From: Gorillibacterium massiliense
GTDB taxonomy: Bacteria > Bacillota > Bacilli > Paenibacillales > NBRC-103111
NCBI RefSeq assembly: GCF_000455485.1
Contig: NZ_CBQR020000151.1
Coordinates: 1-62,236 of the forward strand
DNA length: 62,236 nt
Direction: 5' to 3'
Part shown: in pieces, positions 51,620 to 60,865 of the stretch
Position numbering within the stretch: position 1 is the stretch's first letter
How the letters are laid out: each line of letters begins with the position of its first letter
Program-made: the position numbers and the translations under genes
Notes under the pieces: generated by a model
Databases searched by the model: none
What the model saw: only the letters and a program-made list of their open reading frames with translations
Told to the model about the DNA's origin: nothing

Positions 51620-52831
51620 ATGGCAGTGAAGAGCGCCAAACGATTGTTTACATCGGAATCGGTAACGGAAGGCCATCCGGATAAGATTTGCGACCAGATC
51701 TCGGACGCGGTGCTAGATGCTTTTTTAGAAGCTGATCCAAATGCGCGGGTTGCATGTGAAGTATCCGTAGCAACCGGTCTTGTCCTGGTTATTGGGGAAA
51801 TCACCAGCCGTGCTGATTATGTGGACATTTCGGCGATTGCCCGTAATACGATTAAGGAAATCGGCTATACTCGCGCCAAATATGGCTTTGATTATAAAAC
51901 TTGTGCGGTTCTGACCTCTCTCAACGAGCAGTCCGCTGATATCGCCCAGGGCGTTAACCAGGCGCTGGAAGCCCGAGAAGGCACGATGAGCGACGCTGAG
52001 ATTGAAGCGCTAGGCGCGGGGGACCAAGGGTTGATGTTTGGTTTCGCTGTCAATGAAACGCCGGAGCTAATGCCGCTGCCGATTGCGCTCTCGCACCGTC
52101 TTGCCCGCCGTCTGGCGGAAGTTCGCAAGGATGGCACGCTTCCCTACTTAAGACCGGACGGAAAAACCCAGGTTACCGTTGAGTACGATGGGGACAAGCC
52201 GGTTCGGGTGGATGCCATCGTCGTTTCGACACAGCATGCGCCGGACATCAACCTGGAGCAAATTCAAAAAGATATTAAAGAACATGTCATCAAACCAGTC
52301 GTTCCGGCTGAGTTTTTGAATGAAAATACGAAATATTTTATCAATCCGACGGGTCGTTTCGTTATAGGCGGACCTCAAGGAGATGCCGGTCTGACTGGCC
52401 GTAAAATCATCGTGGATACCTATGGTGGATATGCCCGTCATGGCGGTGGAGCATTTTCCGGTAAGGATCCGACGAAGGTGGACCGTTCTGCCGCTTATGC
52501 TGCTCGTTACGTAGCGAAAAACATTGTCGCTGCCGGTCTCGCGGAAAAAGTCGAAATCCAGCTCGCCTACGCCATCGGTGTCGCGCGTCCGGTGTCCATC
52601 AATGTCGATACCTTTGGCACCGGCATCATCAGCGACGAAGAAATTTCTGGGCTTGTAGCGGCCAATTTTGATCTGCGCCCGGCTGGTATTATCAAGGAGC
52701 TTGAGCTGCGTCGCCCGATCTATCGTCAGACAGCTGCTTACGGTCACTTTGGCCGCACGGATGTGGATCTGCCTTGGGAACGTACGGATAAGGCGGAACT
52801 GTTGAAATCCCAAGTGAAAGCAGCTCAGTAA
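51620..52831 (+). CDS. metK: S-adenosylmethionine synthetase MetK
   Basis: Makes S-adenosylmethionine from methionine and ATP; this is also the methyl donor for the glycan methyltransferase at 25.8 kb. The 403 residues have [60 protein letters not shown] and [20 protein letters not shown], the complete family signatures. The ATG at 51620 has TAGGAGAGG 6 bases upstream; an ATG at 51614 touches that site. It has its own promoter and terminator. Confidence 0.97.
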   Translation: MAVKSAKRLFTSESVTEGHPDKICDQISDAVLDAFLEADPNARVACEVSVATGLVLVIGEITSRADYVDISAIARNTIKEIGYTRAKYGFDYKTCAVLTSLNEQSADIAQGVNQALEAREGTMSDAEIEALGAGDQGLMFGFAVNETPELMPLPIALSHRLARRLAEVRKDGTLPYLRPDGKTQVTVEYDGDKPVRVDAIVVSTQHAPDINLEQIQKDIKEHVIKPVVPAEFLNENTKYFINPTGRFVIGGPQGDAGLTGRKIIVDTYGGYARHGGGAFSGKDPTKVDRSAAYAARYVAKNIVAAGLAEKVEIQLAYAIGVARPVSINVDTFGTGIISDEEISGLVAANFDLRPAGIIKELELRRPIYRQTAAYGHFGRTDVDLPWERTDKAELLKSQVKAAQ

Positions 52832-52854
52832 GCTAAACAATATTGTTCATATTG

Positions 52855-52886
52855 AGGCCCCATGTGCATCGGCGGATGGGGCTTTC
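52855..52886 (+). terminator. Terminator after metK
   Basis: GCCCCAT (52857-52863) pairs with ATGGGGC (52876-52882), followed by TTTCATT. It falls just upstream of the next ribosome site. Confidence 0.75.
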
Positions 52887-52905
52887 ATTGTATGGAGGAG
52901 CAGGT

Positions 52906-54276
52906 ATGCGAATCTCTCGGTCGCTGGTGTGGCTATTAGGAATCCTTTTGTTGGGAACGGTGCTGCGGCTTGTCTGGGTGTATGAGGTAAACACGCAGCC
53001 GGTCTATGACTTCAAACGTTATCATGATCTGGCCATGTCGGTTCTGCACCACGGTACATACGAAATCCCGGAAGGGCTGGACTACATAAAGGCAGACACG
53101 CCTTATATCAAAACGGGTGTACATTATCCGACAGCTTTCCGCCCTCCGGGTTATCCTTTGTTTTTGGCGGCGATTTATGCGGTGTGGCCGAATATTTTGG
53201 CAGCAAAGCTGGTAAATGTGGCTCTCGGTGTCGTTTGGATGGCAGGGATGTATTTGCTGGGCAAACGGTTTTTCGGGGAAAAAGCAGGGCTGTGGGCGGC
53301 TTTTATAACGGCTATTTTTCCGCCGGCCATTAGCTATACAAGTGTAATAAGTACAGAGATTCTTTCCGTCGCTCTTGTACTGGTTATTCTTTGCATTCAT
53401 GCTTATAAAATCGGATCGCTATGGCTGCGCAGCCTTATTCTTGGTTTACTGACGGGATTCCTAGTGCTGGTGAAGCCTTATTATGAAGTATTCCCGGTCA
53501 TCTATTTTATACTCCTTTGGTGGCAGCAAGGGGAAACGAAGTGGGCGGACTGGAAACCTCGCTTGAAAAAATGCCTACTGGGAACTGTTATGCTTGCCGT
53601 CGCGATGGCAGCCGTGATTGCGCCTTGGTCGGTGCGGAACTATAAAGTACTTGACCGGTTCGTGCCGATCTCCACTAATGGCGGTTTTGTTCTGTACATT
53701 AATAACAACGACCTCGCTGCAGGAAAATACATGGATGCGCTGAAGGTGCCCAACTCGATTTTTCTGACGGATCGAATATTGGACGATCAGGGGACATATA
53801 ACGAAGCAGATGCAATGAAACTTGCGGGAAAAGAAGCAAAAAGCTGGATGTGGCACCATCCGCGGGAGACACTTTTTTTGGGCATCACTCGCTTAGCGCT
53901 CAGTTACTCGCAAGTGGGGACAGAGATTTGGGAATGGACGATGTCGAAAGCGACACTGCGCTTTGACCAAAGCTGGGTGAATCCGACGATTCAGGTGCAT
54001 AGGCTGGCGAGTACGCTGATTGTTGGTGGGGGATTGATGTATGCCACTCTGATCCTCTGGCAGTTTGCGAGAAGACGGCCGATGAACCCGCTCCATAAGG
54101 TCAATTTGCTGTTTATCGCATTTTACACGGCAGTCATTTTCGCCTCCGAGGGGCAGCCGCGTTATACGTTCGTGTTATTCCCTTTTCTTATTTTCGGCGT
54201 GGTTTGGCTGGGAACGCGACTTACGGCAGCTATGCTGGGGGATTCTGACGGGGAATCGGATGCGGTTCTGGATTAG
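52906..54276 (+). CDS. ArnT/PMT-like (GT39) membrane glycosyltransferase
   Basis: A 456-residue polytopic protein of the dolichyl-phosphate-mannose/ArnT superfamily, which transfers a sugar from a polyprenyl-phosphate donor on the outer face of the membrane. The first outside loop has the acidic motif YDFKRYHDLAMSVLHHG, followed by HYPTAFRPPGYPLFLAAIYA, a helix-rich core and PRYTFVLFPFLIFGVVW near the C-terminus. ATG 52906 follows GGAGGAG; upstream in-frame codons overlap the metK terminator. It could decorate wall polymers or glycans. Substrate unknown. Confidence 0.85.
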   Translation: MRISRSLVWLLGILLLGTVLRLVWVYEVNTQPVYDFKRYHDLAMSVLHHGTYEIPEGLDYIKADTPYIKTGVHYPTAFRPPGYPLFLAAIYAVWPNILAAKLVNVALGVVWMAGMYLLGKRFFGEKAGLWAAFITAIFPPAISYTSVISTEILSVALVLVILCIHAYKIGSLWLRSLILGLLTGFLVLVKPYYEVFPVIYFILLWWQQGETKWADWKPRLKKCLLGTVMLAVAMAAVIAPWSVRNYKVLDRFVPISTNGGFVLYINNNDLAAGKYMDALKVPNSIFLTDRILDDQGTYNEADAMKLAGKEAKSWMWHHPRETLFLGITRLALSYSQVGTEIWEWTMSKATLRFDQSWVNPTIQVHRLASTLIVGGGLMYATLILWQFARRRPMNPLHKVNLLFIAFYTAVIFASEGQPRYTFVLFPFLIFGVVWLGTRLTAAMLGDSDGESDAVLD

Positions 54277-54280
54277 CATA

Positions 54281-54330
54281 AAAAAGAAACGGTCATTCCG
54301 GCTATAGGAGCGGAGATGACCGTTTTCTAT
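54281..54330. terminator. Bidirectional terminator between convergent genes
   Basis: AAACGGTCAT (54287-54296) pairs with ATGACCGTTT (54316-54325), with an A run on the left and T-rich sequence on the right. It serves the GT39 gene on + and the deacetylase gene on -. Confidence 0.85.
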
Positions 54331-54355
54331 TCCATTACTATAAGGTCAGCTATGT

Positions 54356-55357
54356 TCAAGCACCTTGCCAAATCTTTTTATAAACCCCAGTCACCGATAT
54401 TTCTACAGCTTCCACATAGGATTTGCCAAATAGACCTGGCTGATTGTAAGGTTTCAAAATCTTCATCAATTGCTTCCCGGTGAATCCCGCGTCGCCTGCG
54501 TTGATCCGGTTGATGACGCGTTGACCAGGGACATTGAAGCCGGATTTGATGTTGAAGTATAAGGAGAAGCCCACTTGGTCAGCAGCTTTGATAGCTTTGT
54601 CATTGTAAGCTCCGTAAGGGAAGGCCAGTAGTCGGAAGGGGGATTCCCCCAGTTCCTCGTCCAGTCGCTTTTCCATGAAAGTCAGATCGCTGATAAGGCG
54701 CTTGTCGTATTCTTTAGCCGTTTCAACTCGTTTTTTATTGGTTAAAAAGATGTTGTTTGGCAGCGCGGGCTGGAGGGTGCCTTTCGCGTTAATGGCAACC
54801 TCCCGGTGCATATTGTAGGTGTGATTATAAATGCCCATGCCATTTTCCTTCAGTTCCCGCATTTCATCCCAACTCAGATGAGGTAGTGCATTGGGATCGA
54901 AAACGTCGGAGGAGAAGCCGATGATGAATACGGAAGCGGTCATGCCGAACTCTTTTAAAATCGGATAAGCCACGTTATAAAATGACTCGTAGCCATCATC
55001 GAAAGTGATGACGACGGAATTGGCAGGCACTGGTTTATTGTTCAGTTCAAAATTAACCAACTGCTCCATCGTGATGACGTTATAACCGCCATCTTTAAGG
55101 TTCTTCATTTGATCCCGGAATAAGCTGGCGGTTAAGGCCTCCGGTTTGCTGCCGTCCGTCGGATCTGCCTGCAGGTTGTGGTAGAAGAGCACCAATACTT
55201 GATTTTTATAGAGAACCGGTTTCGATAGAAGCGGTTCGGCCGCAGGTTTCTGGGTAACAGCCGGATCGGCTGCAGAGTGAGCGTGAGGAGTTCCTTTTAA
55301 GCTGCTCATAATCATGGTGCATAATAATGCCAGGATGATTCCAATCTTTAAGGACAA
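54356..55357 (-). CDS. Exported polysaccharide deacetylase (CE4 family)
   Basis: Removes N-acetyl groups from a surface or wall polysaccharide. The 333 residues have a signal peptide or anchor (KIGIILALLCTMIMSSL) and the NodB-type motifs VVITFDDGYESF (metal and base Asp), IYNHTYNMHREV (metal His pair) and FRLLAFPYGAYNDKAI. A TTG at 55357 opens the annotated frame, but the good site GGAGG (55381-55385) is 23 bases away. In-frame ATC codons at 55375 and 55372 lie at ideal distance and would add a basic IKTQR head, so initiation may be non-canonical. Close relatives act on poly-GlcNAc or peptidoglycan; the target here is unknown. Confidence 0.9.
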   Translation of the reverse strand: MSLKIGIILALLCTMIMSSLKGTPHAHSAADPAVTQKPAAEPLLSKPVLYKNQVLVLFYHNLQADPTDGSKPEALTASLFRDQMKNLKDGGYNVITMEQLVNFELNNKPVPANSVVITFDDGYESFYNVAYPILKEFGMTASVFIIGFSSDVFDPNALPHLSWDEMRELKENGMGIYNHTYNMHREVAINAKGTLQPALPNNIFLTNKKRVETAKEYDKRLISDLTFMEKRLDEELGESPFRLLAFPYGAYNDKAIKAADQVGFSLYFNIKSGFNVPGQRVINRINAGDAGFTGKQLMKILKPYNQPGLFGKSYVEAVEISVTGVYKKIWQGA

Positions 55358-55627
55358 GCGCTGGGTCTTGATGATGGTAGCCTCCCGCTTTCAAAATAGA
55401 TTCCCAACTTCATAATTTCGTCACAAGCACGGTTACCTCCTTTTTCTGGGGAGGTTTATTTGGCGTTATTCAAAAACTTGTGAACAATCGTTCAAATGTA
55501 AGGAAATATTTGTGAATCTACGTAAAATTCCAACGGATATCGTAACTTTTTTCTCTCGTATTGAGTCTAAGTATAAGTCGCTAAATAGAAGAGGCACAAA
55601 TAGACAAAATAGGAGGAGATTGCGAAA

Positions 55628-58324
55628 ATGCTGCGAAAGGACAGCAAAGCTGGGATGGTAAGAAGAGGAACGGCGCTGCTATTGGCGTTGGCTCTTGCGC
55701 TTCCCGCATCCAATGCACTTTTACCTGTACGGGCGGAAGCTGCATCTACGTTAGTGTCGGCCACTGTCACCAGTCAAAGCCCTGTAACGTCGGGGGCAAC
55801 CATCAAGAACTACTCGGTGTCTATGAAAAGAGGTACCAGTACCGTCAAATCCAACGCCCGTGTGGTACAAATCGATTTGAATAATCCTTACGTTCATCTA
55901 GACGTCATGTCAGGAAAAAATGATAAGGTAGACAGCAATAGCTCCGTTCGCAGAATGACTGAGGATACCGGAGCGGTAGCTGGGATCAATGGTGACGTAT
56001 ATGCAACCAACCAGACACCCAAGGCGCCTATCGGTCCTGTGATGAGCGAAGGACAAATTCTATCGACTCCTTCAACCAATATTCCAGGAATGTATAGTTT
56101 CGCAATTACCAAAGATAATAAACCGGTTATTGATATGTTTACTTACCAAGGCTCTGTAACTGCCGCGGACGGTATTGTTTTCCCACTTTCCGGTGTGAAC
56201 AAAACCTACTATTGGTATGGCACCAATAGTACATTCAGTATGAGCAATGCCATGTATGTGTACACCGAAAATTGGGCTGGAACGGATCGGGCCAATTCGT
56301 CGACCAAGAATGCTACAGAAGTATTGGTGAAAGACGGCATTATTGTTGATATTTCGCTGGATAAGCCGATGAACATCGAAGTTCCGGCAGGGGCTATTAT
56401 CCTGCATGCGGATGGCACAGCGGCTAAATTCGTCAAAGAACATTTGACGATAGGATCGCCAATTGCAGTAACGTCCAGTATCGTCACCCAAGATGTGACC
56501 AAAACGTATACCGATAAAGATTTTGTTATGATGATCGGCACGCATACGATTTTGGTGGATGGAGGCAAGGCGACGGCGTTTTCCCGGGACATTAACGGGG
56601 TAAGCGGCAACGGGTATGTGGCCCGTTCGGCTGTCGGCTACTCGCAAAGCGGCCAGTATGTCTACCTGATCACCGTCGACGGAGGAACCGGCACGGACAG
56701 CGCGGGGATGAGCCTGCAGGAGCTTCAGCTTCTCCTTGTGCAGATTGGCGTGTATAAGGCAGCCAACTTGGACGGCGGCGGCTCAACTCAGCTGGTATCC
56801 CGGCCTCTAGGCGAGACAGAAGTGCAGTTGACCAATGCCACAACCAGCGGAACCGAGCGTCAAGTGGTTAACGGTATTGGCGTCTATACCACTGCGCCTG
56901 TCGGCGACCCCATGAAAGTGGAAATTATCGGCGACGATCTGATTATGGTTGGGGAAAAAGTGCCCTATCGCATTCGCGGATACGATACTTACTACAACCC
57001 GCTTGCATTAGGCCAGTTGACGGCGCAATGGACGTCCTCTAGCGCTATCGGGTCGTTCCGGGCTAATCTTTTCTCGGCAACCGCCAAAGGCAAAACGACG
57101 ATAACGGCAGTAGCCGGCCAAGCGAAGCAGTCAAAGGAAATCAAAGTGGCGGGCTTCGATGACATTGACAGCATGCAGATTGTCCCCGGCAGTTCGGTTA
57201 TGCTGGCAGGCGCGGATATCAACCTTCAGGTAAAAGTAACCTTGAAAAACGGTTCCGTGCGCACCGTTCCGGGCAGTTCTTTTGCGTGGGAAGTCCGAGG
57301 TTTTGACGGTGTAGTCACGGGGGACACCCTTCATGTGAACGATCCGGGTCAAGGCGGAGAACTGATCGCTCGTTATGATGGCTTCAGCGCGGTAGCAGGC
57401 GTCGTGAACGGCTCCAAAACCGTATGGGCCGATTTTGATACGGTCGACATTCCGGCTGAGGCAACGGTTTATCCGTTAGACGGAGAACTGACGGCAACCT
57501 TGACGAAGGAATTGAATTTTGGCGGACAAACGACAGGCTCAAATGCACTCCACTTAAATTACAATATGCAAATGGGAAGCTTCGGGGAGAACACCAAGGC
57601 AGCCTACATCAAATTTGGCGGTTCCGATCCAAACGGAGCAGCTGTGGCGGGAAGCCCTCAATCCATGACGGTAAAAGCATACGGAGACGACAGCCTGAAT
57701 ATGCTTCGAGCTGAGTTTACCGATGCGGCGGCAAAATCCTATGTAGTGGACTTGGCGAAGGTTATCGATTGGACAGGGTGGAAAACTCTTTCCGTTGATC
57801 TAAAAAGCTTGAACGCTACTTATCCCCTTAAGCTAAAAAGAATTTACATTGCCAATCCCGCACTCAGCCAGGATGAACGGGCGCTCACCGGAGATATCGC
57901 CATTGACGATATTTCGTTCCAGTACGCGGGTACGGCTCCAACACTGGCCAAGAGCCAAATCAAGTTGACCATCGGTAGCAGCAAGGTCGTGCTGAACGGC
58001 GTGACGAAAACGTTGAACGATGCTCCGGTTCCTTATCTTTTATCGGGCAGAACCATGGTCCCTTTGAAATTTATCACCGAAGCGTTGGGCGGCAAGACGG
58101 GATGGCAGGCTAGCGATAAGCGGGTAACCGTATATCGGGGTACCCAGTTGGCTGATATGTGGATTAATAAGACCACCATGGTGATCAACGGAAAAGCGGT
58201 TGTATCCGATGTCGCTCCGGTTATTAAAAACAATTCGACCATGGTGCCTGTAAATATCCTTTCCTCTCAATTTGGCTGGAAGGTTACATGGGATGAGAAG
58301 ACAAAGACGGTGACCTTGGAGTAA
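55628..58324 (+). CDS. Secreted phosphodiester glycosidase with copper-amine-oxidase-like wall domain
   Basis: An 898-residue exported protein. Signal peptide about 1-38 (RRGTALLLALALALPASNAL, cleaved near AEAAS). Residues about 90-430 are a phosphodiester glycosidase (NAGPA) domain with GAVAGINGDVYATNQTPKAP, RSAVGYSQSGQYVYLITVDG and the signature KAANLDGGGSTQLVS. The middle (about 435-770) has BIG2/Ig-like and carbohydrate-binding-like beta domains. The end (about 780-898) is a copper-amine-oxidase-N-like domain (SGRTMVPLKFITEALGGKTG). The enzyme class removes sugars linked through phosphodiesters, as in wall polymers, so a wall-remodelling role is inferred. AGGAGGAG precedes the ATG. Confidence 0.9.
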   Translation: MLRKDSKAGMVRRGTALLLALALALPASNALLPVRAEAASTLVSATVTSQSPVTSGATIKNYSVSMKRGTSTVKSNARVVQIDLNNPYVHLDVMSGKNDKVDSNSSVRRMTEDTGAVAGINGDVYATNQTPKAPIGPVMSEGQILSTPSTNIPGMYSFAITKDNKPVIDMFTYQGSVTAADGIVFPLSGVNKTYYWYGTNSTFSMSNAMYVYTENWAGTDRANSSTKNATEVLVKDGIIVDISLDKPMNIEVPAGAIILHADGTAAKFVKEHLTIGSPIAVTSSIVTQDVTKTYTDKDFVMMIGTHTILVDGGKATAFSRDINGVSGNGYVARSAVGYSQSGQYVYLITVDGGTGTDSAGMSLQELQLLLVQIGVYKAANLDGGGSTQLVSRPLGETEVQLTNATTSGTERQVVNGIGVYTTAPVGDPMKVEIIGDDLIMVGEKVPYRIRGYDTYYNPLALGQLTAQWTSSSAIGSFRANLFSATAKGKTTITAVAGQAKQSKEIKVAGFDDIDSMQIVPGSSVMLAGADINLQVKVTLKNGSVRTVPGSSFAWEVRGFDGVVTGDTLHVNDPGQGGELIARYDGFSAVAGVVNGSKTVWADFDTVDIPAEATVYPLDGELTATLTKELNFGGQTTGSNALHLNYNMQMGSFGENTKAAYIKFGGSDPNGAAVAGSPQSMTVKAYGDDSLNMLRAEFTDAAAKSYVVDLAKVIDWTGWKTLSVDLKSLNATYPLKLKRIYIANPALSQDERALTGDIAIDDISFQYAGTAPTLAKSQIKLTIGSSKVVLNGVTKTLNDAPVPYLLSGRTMVPLKFITEALGGKTGWQASDKRVTVYRGTQLADMWINKTTMVINGKAVVSDVAPVIKNNSTMVPVNILSSQFGWKVTWDEKTKTVTLE

Positions 58325-58401
58325 AATAGTACTATGTAATCACATCAAAATGACCGATATATGGTAGTATTAAGGCAAAGCAAGCAAAGGAGACAACCAT
58401 C

Positions 58402-59556
58402 TTGCAAGCCGATGCTATCGATCGTGTCATTAAAAAAACAATTGAAGTGATGGAGGATAGCAAGTACCAAATTTTTGAAATTTGTGAAAGCGTCCGGGCG
58501 GAAAGAGATGCGTTGAATCAAGAGCTGCAGCTGACCATTGAGGAAACGACGGATATGATCGACCAGGTGGACAAACTGGAGATGCAGTACCGTCGCACGA
58601 GGATCCGGCTTACGGAAGTGAGCCGGGACTTCCACCGGTTTCGGGAGGAGGATATTCGTGTAGCTTATGAAGAGGCGACTCAACTTCAGCTGCAGCTTAC
58701 TCTTAATCGAGAAAAGGAAAACCAGCTCCGACAGCGGCGCAACGAACTGCAGAAACGGATTAAGAATGTAGATCGACAGGTCGAGCGGGCGGAAACCCTT
58801 GTCTCTCAAATGAACGTTGTTCTGGAATACTTATCGGGAGATTTGGATCAAATTACGCGCATTCTGGAGTCCGCCAAGAATAGGCAGCTTCTCGGGCTTA
58901 AGATCATCCTCGCTCAAGAGGATGAGCGCAAGCGAATTGCAAGAGAGATTCATGATGGACTAGCCCAGACCATGGCGAATCTCGTTCTGCGTACGGAGAT
59001 CGCGGAGCGAATGCTAGCCAAGCAGGAATACATAATGGTTAAAGACGAACTGGTGGACTTAAAAGGGCAAATGCGGAGCGGCCTGGAAGAGGTGCGCAAG
59101 ATTATTTTCAATTTGCGGCCGATGACGCTGGACGATTTGGGGCTGGTTCCGACTTTGCGTAAGTTCACGCAGGATTTTGAAGAGAAGACCAAAATCCGCA
59201 CCCAGTTTGAAATAAACGGCAGGGAAACCCGCATGCAATCCGGCATGGAAGTGGCGGTTTACCGGCTGATCCAAGAGGCTTTTTCCAATATTCTGAAGCA
59301 TGCGGAGGCATCCTTCATTGAATTGGATATCTCATTTAAAGAGCAAGACGTCATCATCGTAGTTCGCGACAACGGCAAGGGCTTTGATGTGGAACAGATG
59401 GAGACGATTTCCGCGAAAGGCACCCACTTCGGCATCATGGGTATGAAAGAACGCCTCAAACTGTTGGAAGGGGAATTATACATTGAATCGGCCAAAGACG
59501 CGGGAACAAAATTAACGATTAATATCCCCTTGAATCCCAGGTACAGAGAGGAGTAA
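58402..59556 (+). CDS. degS: Sensor histidine kinase DegS
   Basis: A cytoplasmic kinase of the DegS-DegU system, which controls exoenzymes, motility, competence and biofilm. The 384 residues have no membrane segment. About 1-160 is the DegS sensor domain with a long coiled coil (RRTRIRLTEVSRDFHRFREE); the phosphoacceptor box is KRIAREIHDGLAQTMANLVL with His near residue 184; the ATPase domain has YRLIQEAFSNILKHAEAS and VVRDNGKGFDVEQ. The start is TTG at 58402 with AAAGGAG upstream. degU follows after 4 bp. Confidence 0.95.
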   Translation: MQADAIDRVIKKTIEVMEDSKYQIFEICESVRAERDALNQELQLTIEETTDMIDQVDKLEMQYRRTRIRLTEVSRDFHRFREEDIRVAYEEATQLQLQLTLNREKENQLRQRRNELQKRIKNVDRQVERAETLVSQMNVVLEYLSGDLDQITRILESAKNRQLLGLKIILAQEDERKRIAREIHDGLAQTMANLVLRTEIAERMLAKQEYIMVKDELVDLKGQMRSGLEEVRKIIFNLRPMTLDDLGLVPTLRKFTQDFEEKTKIRTQFEINGRETRMQSGMEVAVYRLIQEAFSNILKHAEASFIELDISFKEQDVIIVVRDNGKGFDVEQMETISAKGTHFGIMGMKERLKLLEGELYIESAKDAGTKLTINIPLNPRYREE

Positions 59557-59560
59557 CGGT

Positions 59561-60292
59561 TTGTATATGACAACGGCGATCCATAAACCCGTTAGGCTCG
59601 TGCTGGCCGATGATCACCAGCTCTTTCGGGAAGGCGTAAAACGAATCATCAACATGGAAAGCGATCTCGAGGTCGTAGGCGAATGCGGCGACGGAATCCA
59701 GATCATCGAACTTTGCAATGAGCTCAACCCGGAAATCGTCTTGATGGACATCAACATGCCTGTTGAGAACGGGGTGGTGGCGACGGAGAAATTGAAAGAA
59801 ATTTTTCCGCACATCAAGGTTATTATTTTGTCTATACACGACGATGAGAGCTATGTATTCGAAACGCTGCGCAAGGGAGCATCGGGTTACCTGCTGAAGG
59901 ATATGGAAGCAGAAGCGCTGATTAACGCGATCCGTGCTGTTGTGTCCGGACATGCGTATATCCACCCGAAGGTAACGGGCAAGCTGATCAACCAACTTCG
60001 CAGAATGACCTACCTGGACGAAAGAGGCACTTCTGTCGGAAGCGACGAACAAATCGTTAAGGACGCTGGCGTTCGCTATCATCCTTCTCCTGACAGCCCT
60101 CTTACCAAGCGGGAGGCGGAAGTCCTGCGCTTGATGGCAGAGGGGAAGAGCAATAAATCGATTGGCGATCATCTGTTCATCAGTGAAAAGACGGTGAAAA
60201 ATCACGTCAGCAGCATTTTGCAGAAGATGGAAGTGGAAGATCGCACTCAAGCTGTGATTATTGCTATTAAAACGGGTTTGGTAACCCTCTGA
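59561..60292 (+). CDS. degU: Response regulator DegU
   Basis: The partner of DegS, a NarL/FixJ-type DNA-binding regulator. The 243 residues have an N-terminal receiver with the acidic pair in LADDHQLFREGVKRI and the phospho-acceptor D63 in EIVLMDINMPVENG. The C-terminal LuxR-type helix-turn-helix is LTKREAEVLRLMAEGKSNKS, then EKTVKNHVSSILQKMEV. The TTG at 59561 lies 7 bases after AGAGGAG; an ATG at 59567 is the alternative. The pair is followed by a comFA-like gene as in B. subtilis, with two extra features between. Confidence 0.95.
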   Translation: MYMTTAIHKPVRLVLADDHQLFREGVKRIINMESDLEVVGECGDGIQIIELCNELNPEIVLMDINMPVENGVVATEKLKEIFPHIKVIILSIHDDESYVFETLRKGASGYLLKDMEAEALINAIRAVVSGHAYIHPKVTGKLINQLRRMTYLDERGTSVGSDEQIVKDAGVRYHPSPDSPLTKREAEVLRLMAEGKSNKSIGDHLFISEKTVKNHVSSILQKMEVEDRTQAVIIAIKTGLVTL

Positions 60293-60348
60293 TAGATAGA
60301 GCAGGAAGGGGGGAATTGCTGAACATAACGCCTGATCGGTGACTATAA

Positions 60349-60632
60349 AAGTTGAACGAAAGAATGGGATGAAGGAGCGGAGAAACCGATTGTTCTGGAT
60401 AGACCATACATGCCGCTTGCAGTCACGAGCGAATGTGTGAATAACGGCGAAGCCGCCTGAAACCAATCTTAGATTAACTAAGATTAGTTCAGGATAGCGA
60501 TAGCGGTCGCCTTTGTGATCAGATTCCTACCTTGTAGGGGATTATCTAATCAGGGAATCTGAGCGCAACAGCGACTCTCCAGAATAATCAGGTTTTGCAG
60601 GGACGTAATCCTTACAATCTTTAGTTCAACTT
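60349..60632. repeat. 284-bp palindromic element with 9-bp terminal inverted repeats
   Basis: AAGTTGAAC (60349-60357) and GTTCAACTT (60624-60632) are perfect inverted ends. Inside are at least two stable hairpins. One is CTGAA...AATCTTAG with CTAAGATT...TTCAG at 60457-60492. The other is TCAGATTCC with GGAATCTGA at 60519-60562, containing an inner CTAC/GTAG stem. There is no coding capacity. This looks like a MITE or a structured extragenic repeat; similar TTGAAC-bounded intergenic sequences seem familiar from Paenibacillus genomes, but I cannot verify that here. Confidence 0.65.
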
Positions 60633-60701
60633 ATATAGCAAGCGGCTCGAAGGACTAGCAGGGCGGAAAGTAAAAGAATAGAGTGATGCAGGTACGCAAG
60701 A

Positions 60702-60738
60702 AGCGACTGCCGGTGATGAGCCGGGGTCGCTTTTTTTC
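60702..60738 (+). terminator. Terminator downstream of degU and the palindromic element
   Basis: AGCGAC (60702-60707) pairs with GTCGCT (60726-60731), with an inner CCGG/CCGG stem, followed by seven T. It may end the degSU transcript or an RNA made from the element. Confidence 0.8.
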
Positions 60739-60865
60739 GTTTTTTGGCGGGGGGGTGGGCCGATAGAGCGCCATTTGTCCGCTTTTACCATGTACCGAGT
60801 GGGACAGATTGGCGGAACTCTGGGCGGCGGCGCGGCATATACTATCGCAAAAGGAGGGAGCCGCG

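Larger units (their letters stand above)
60293..60865. other. Intergenic region downstream of degU
   Basis: There is no protein gene in these 573 bp. They hold a 284-bp element with terminal inverted repeats (listed separately), a terminator at 60702-60738 and the ribosome site of the next gene. Open frames in this region lack ribosome sites. Confidence 0.7.

Noticed and set aside
59519-60466. 315-codon open frame antisense to degU
   Set aside because: It overlaps a complete response regulator and the palindromic element, with no start signal or family resemblance.
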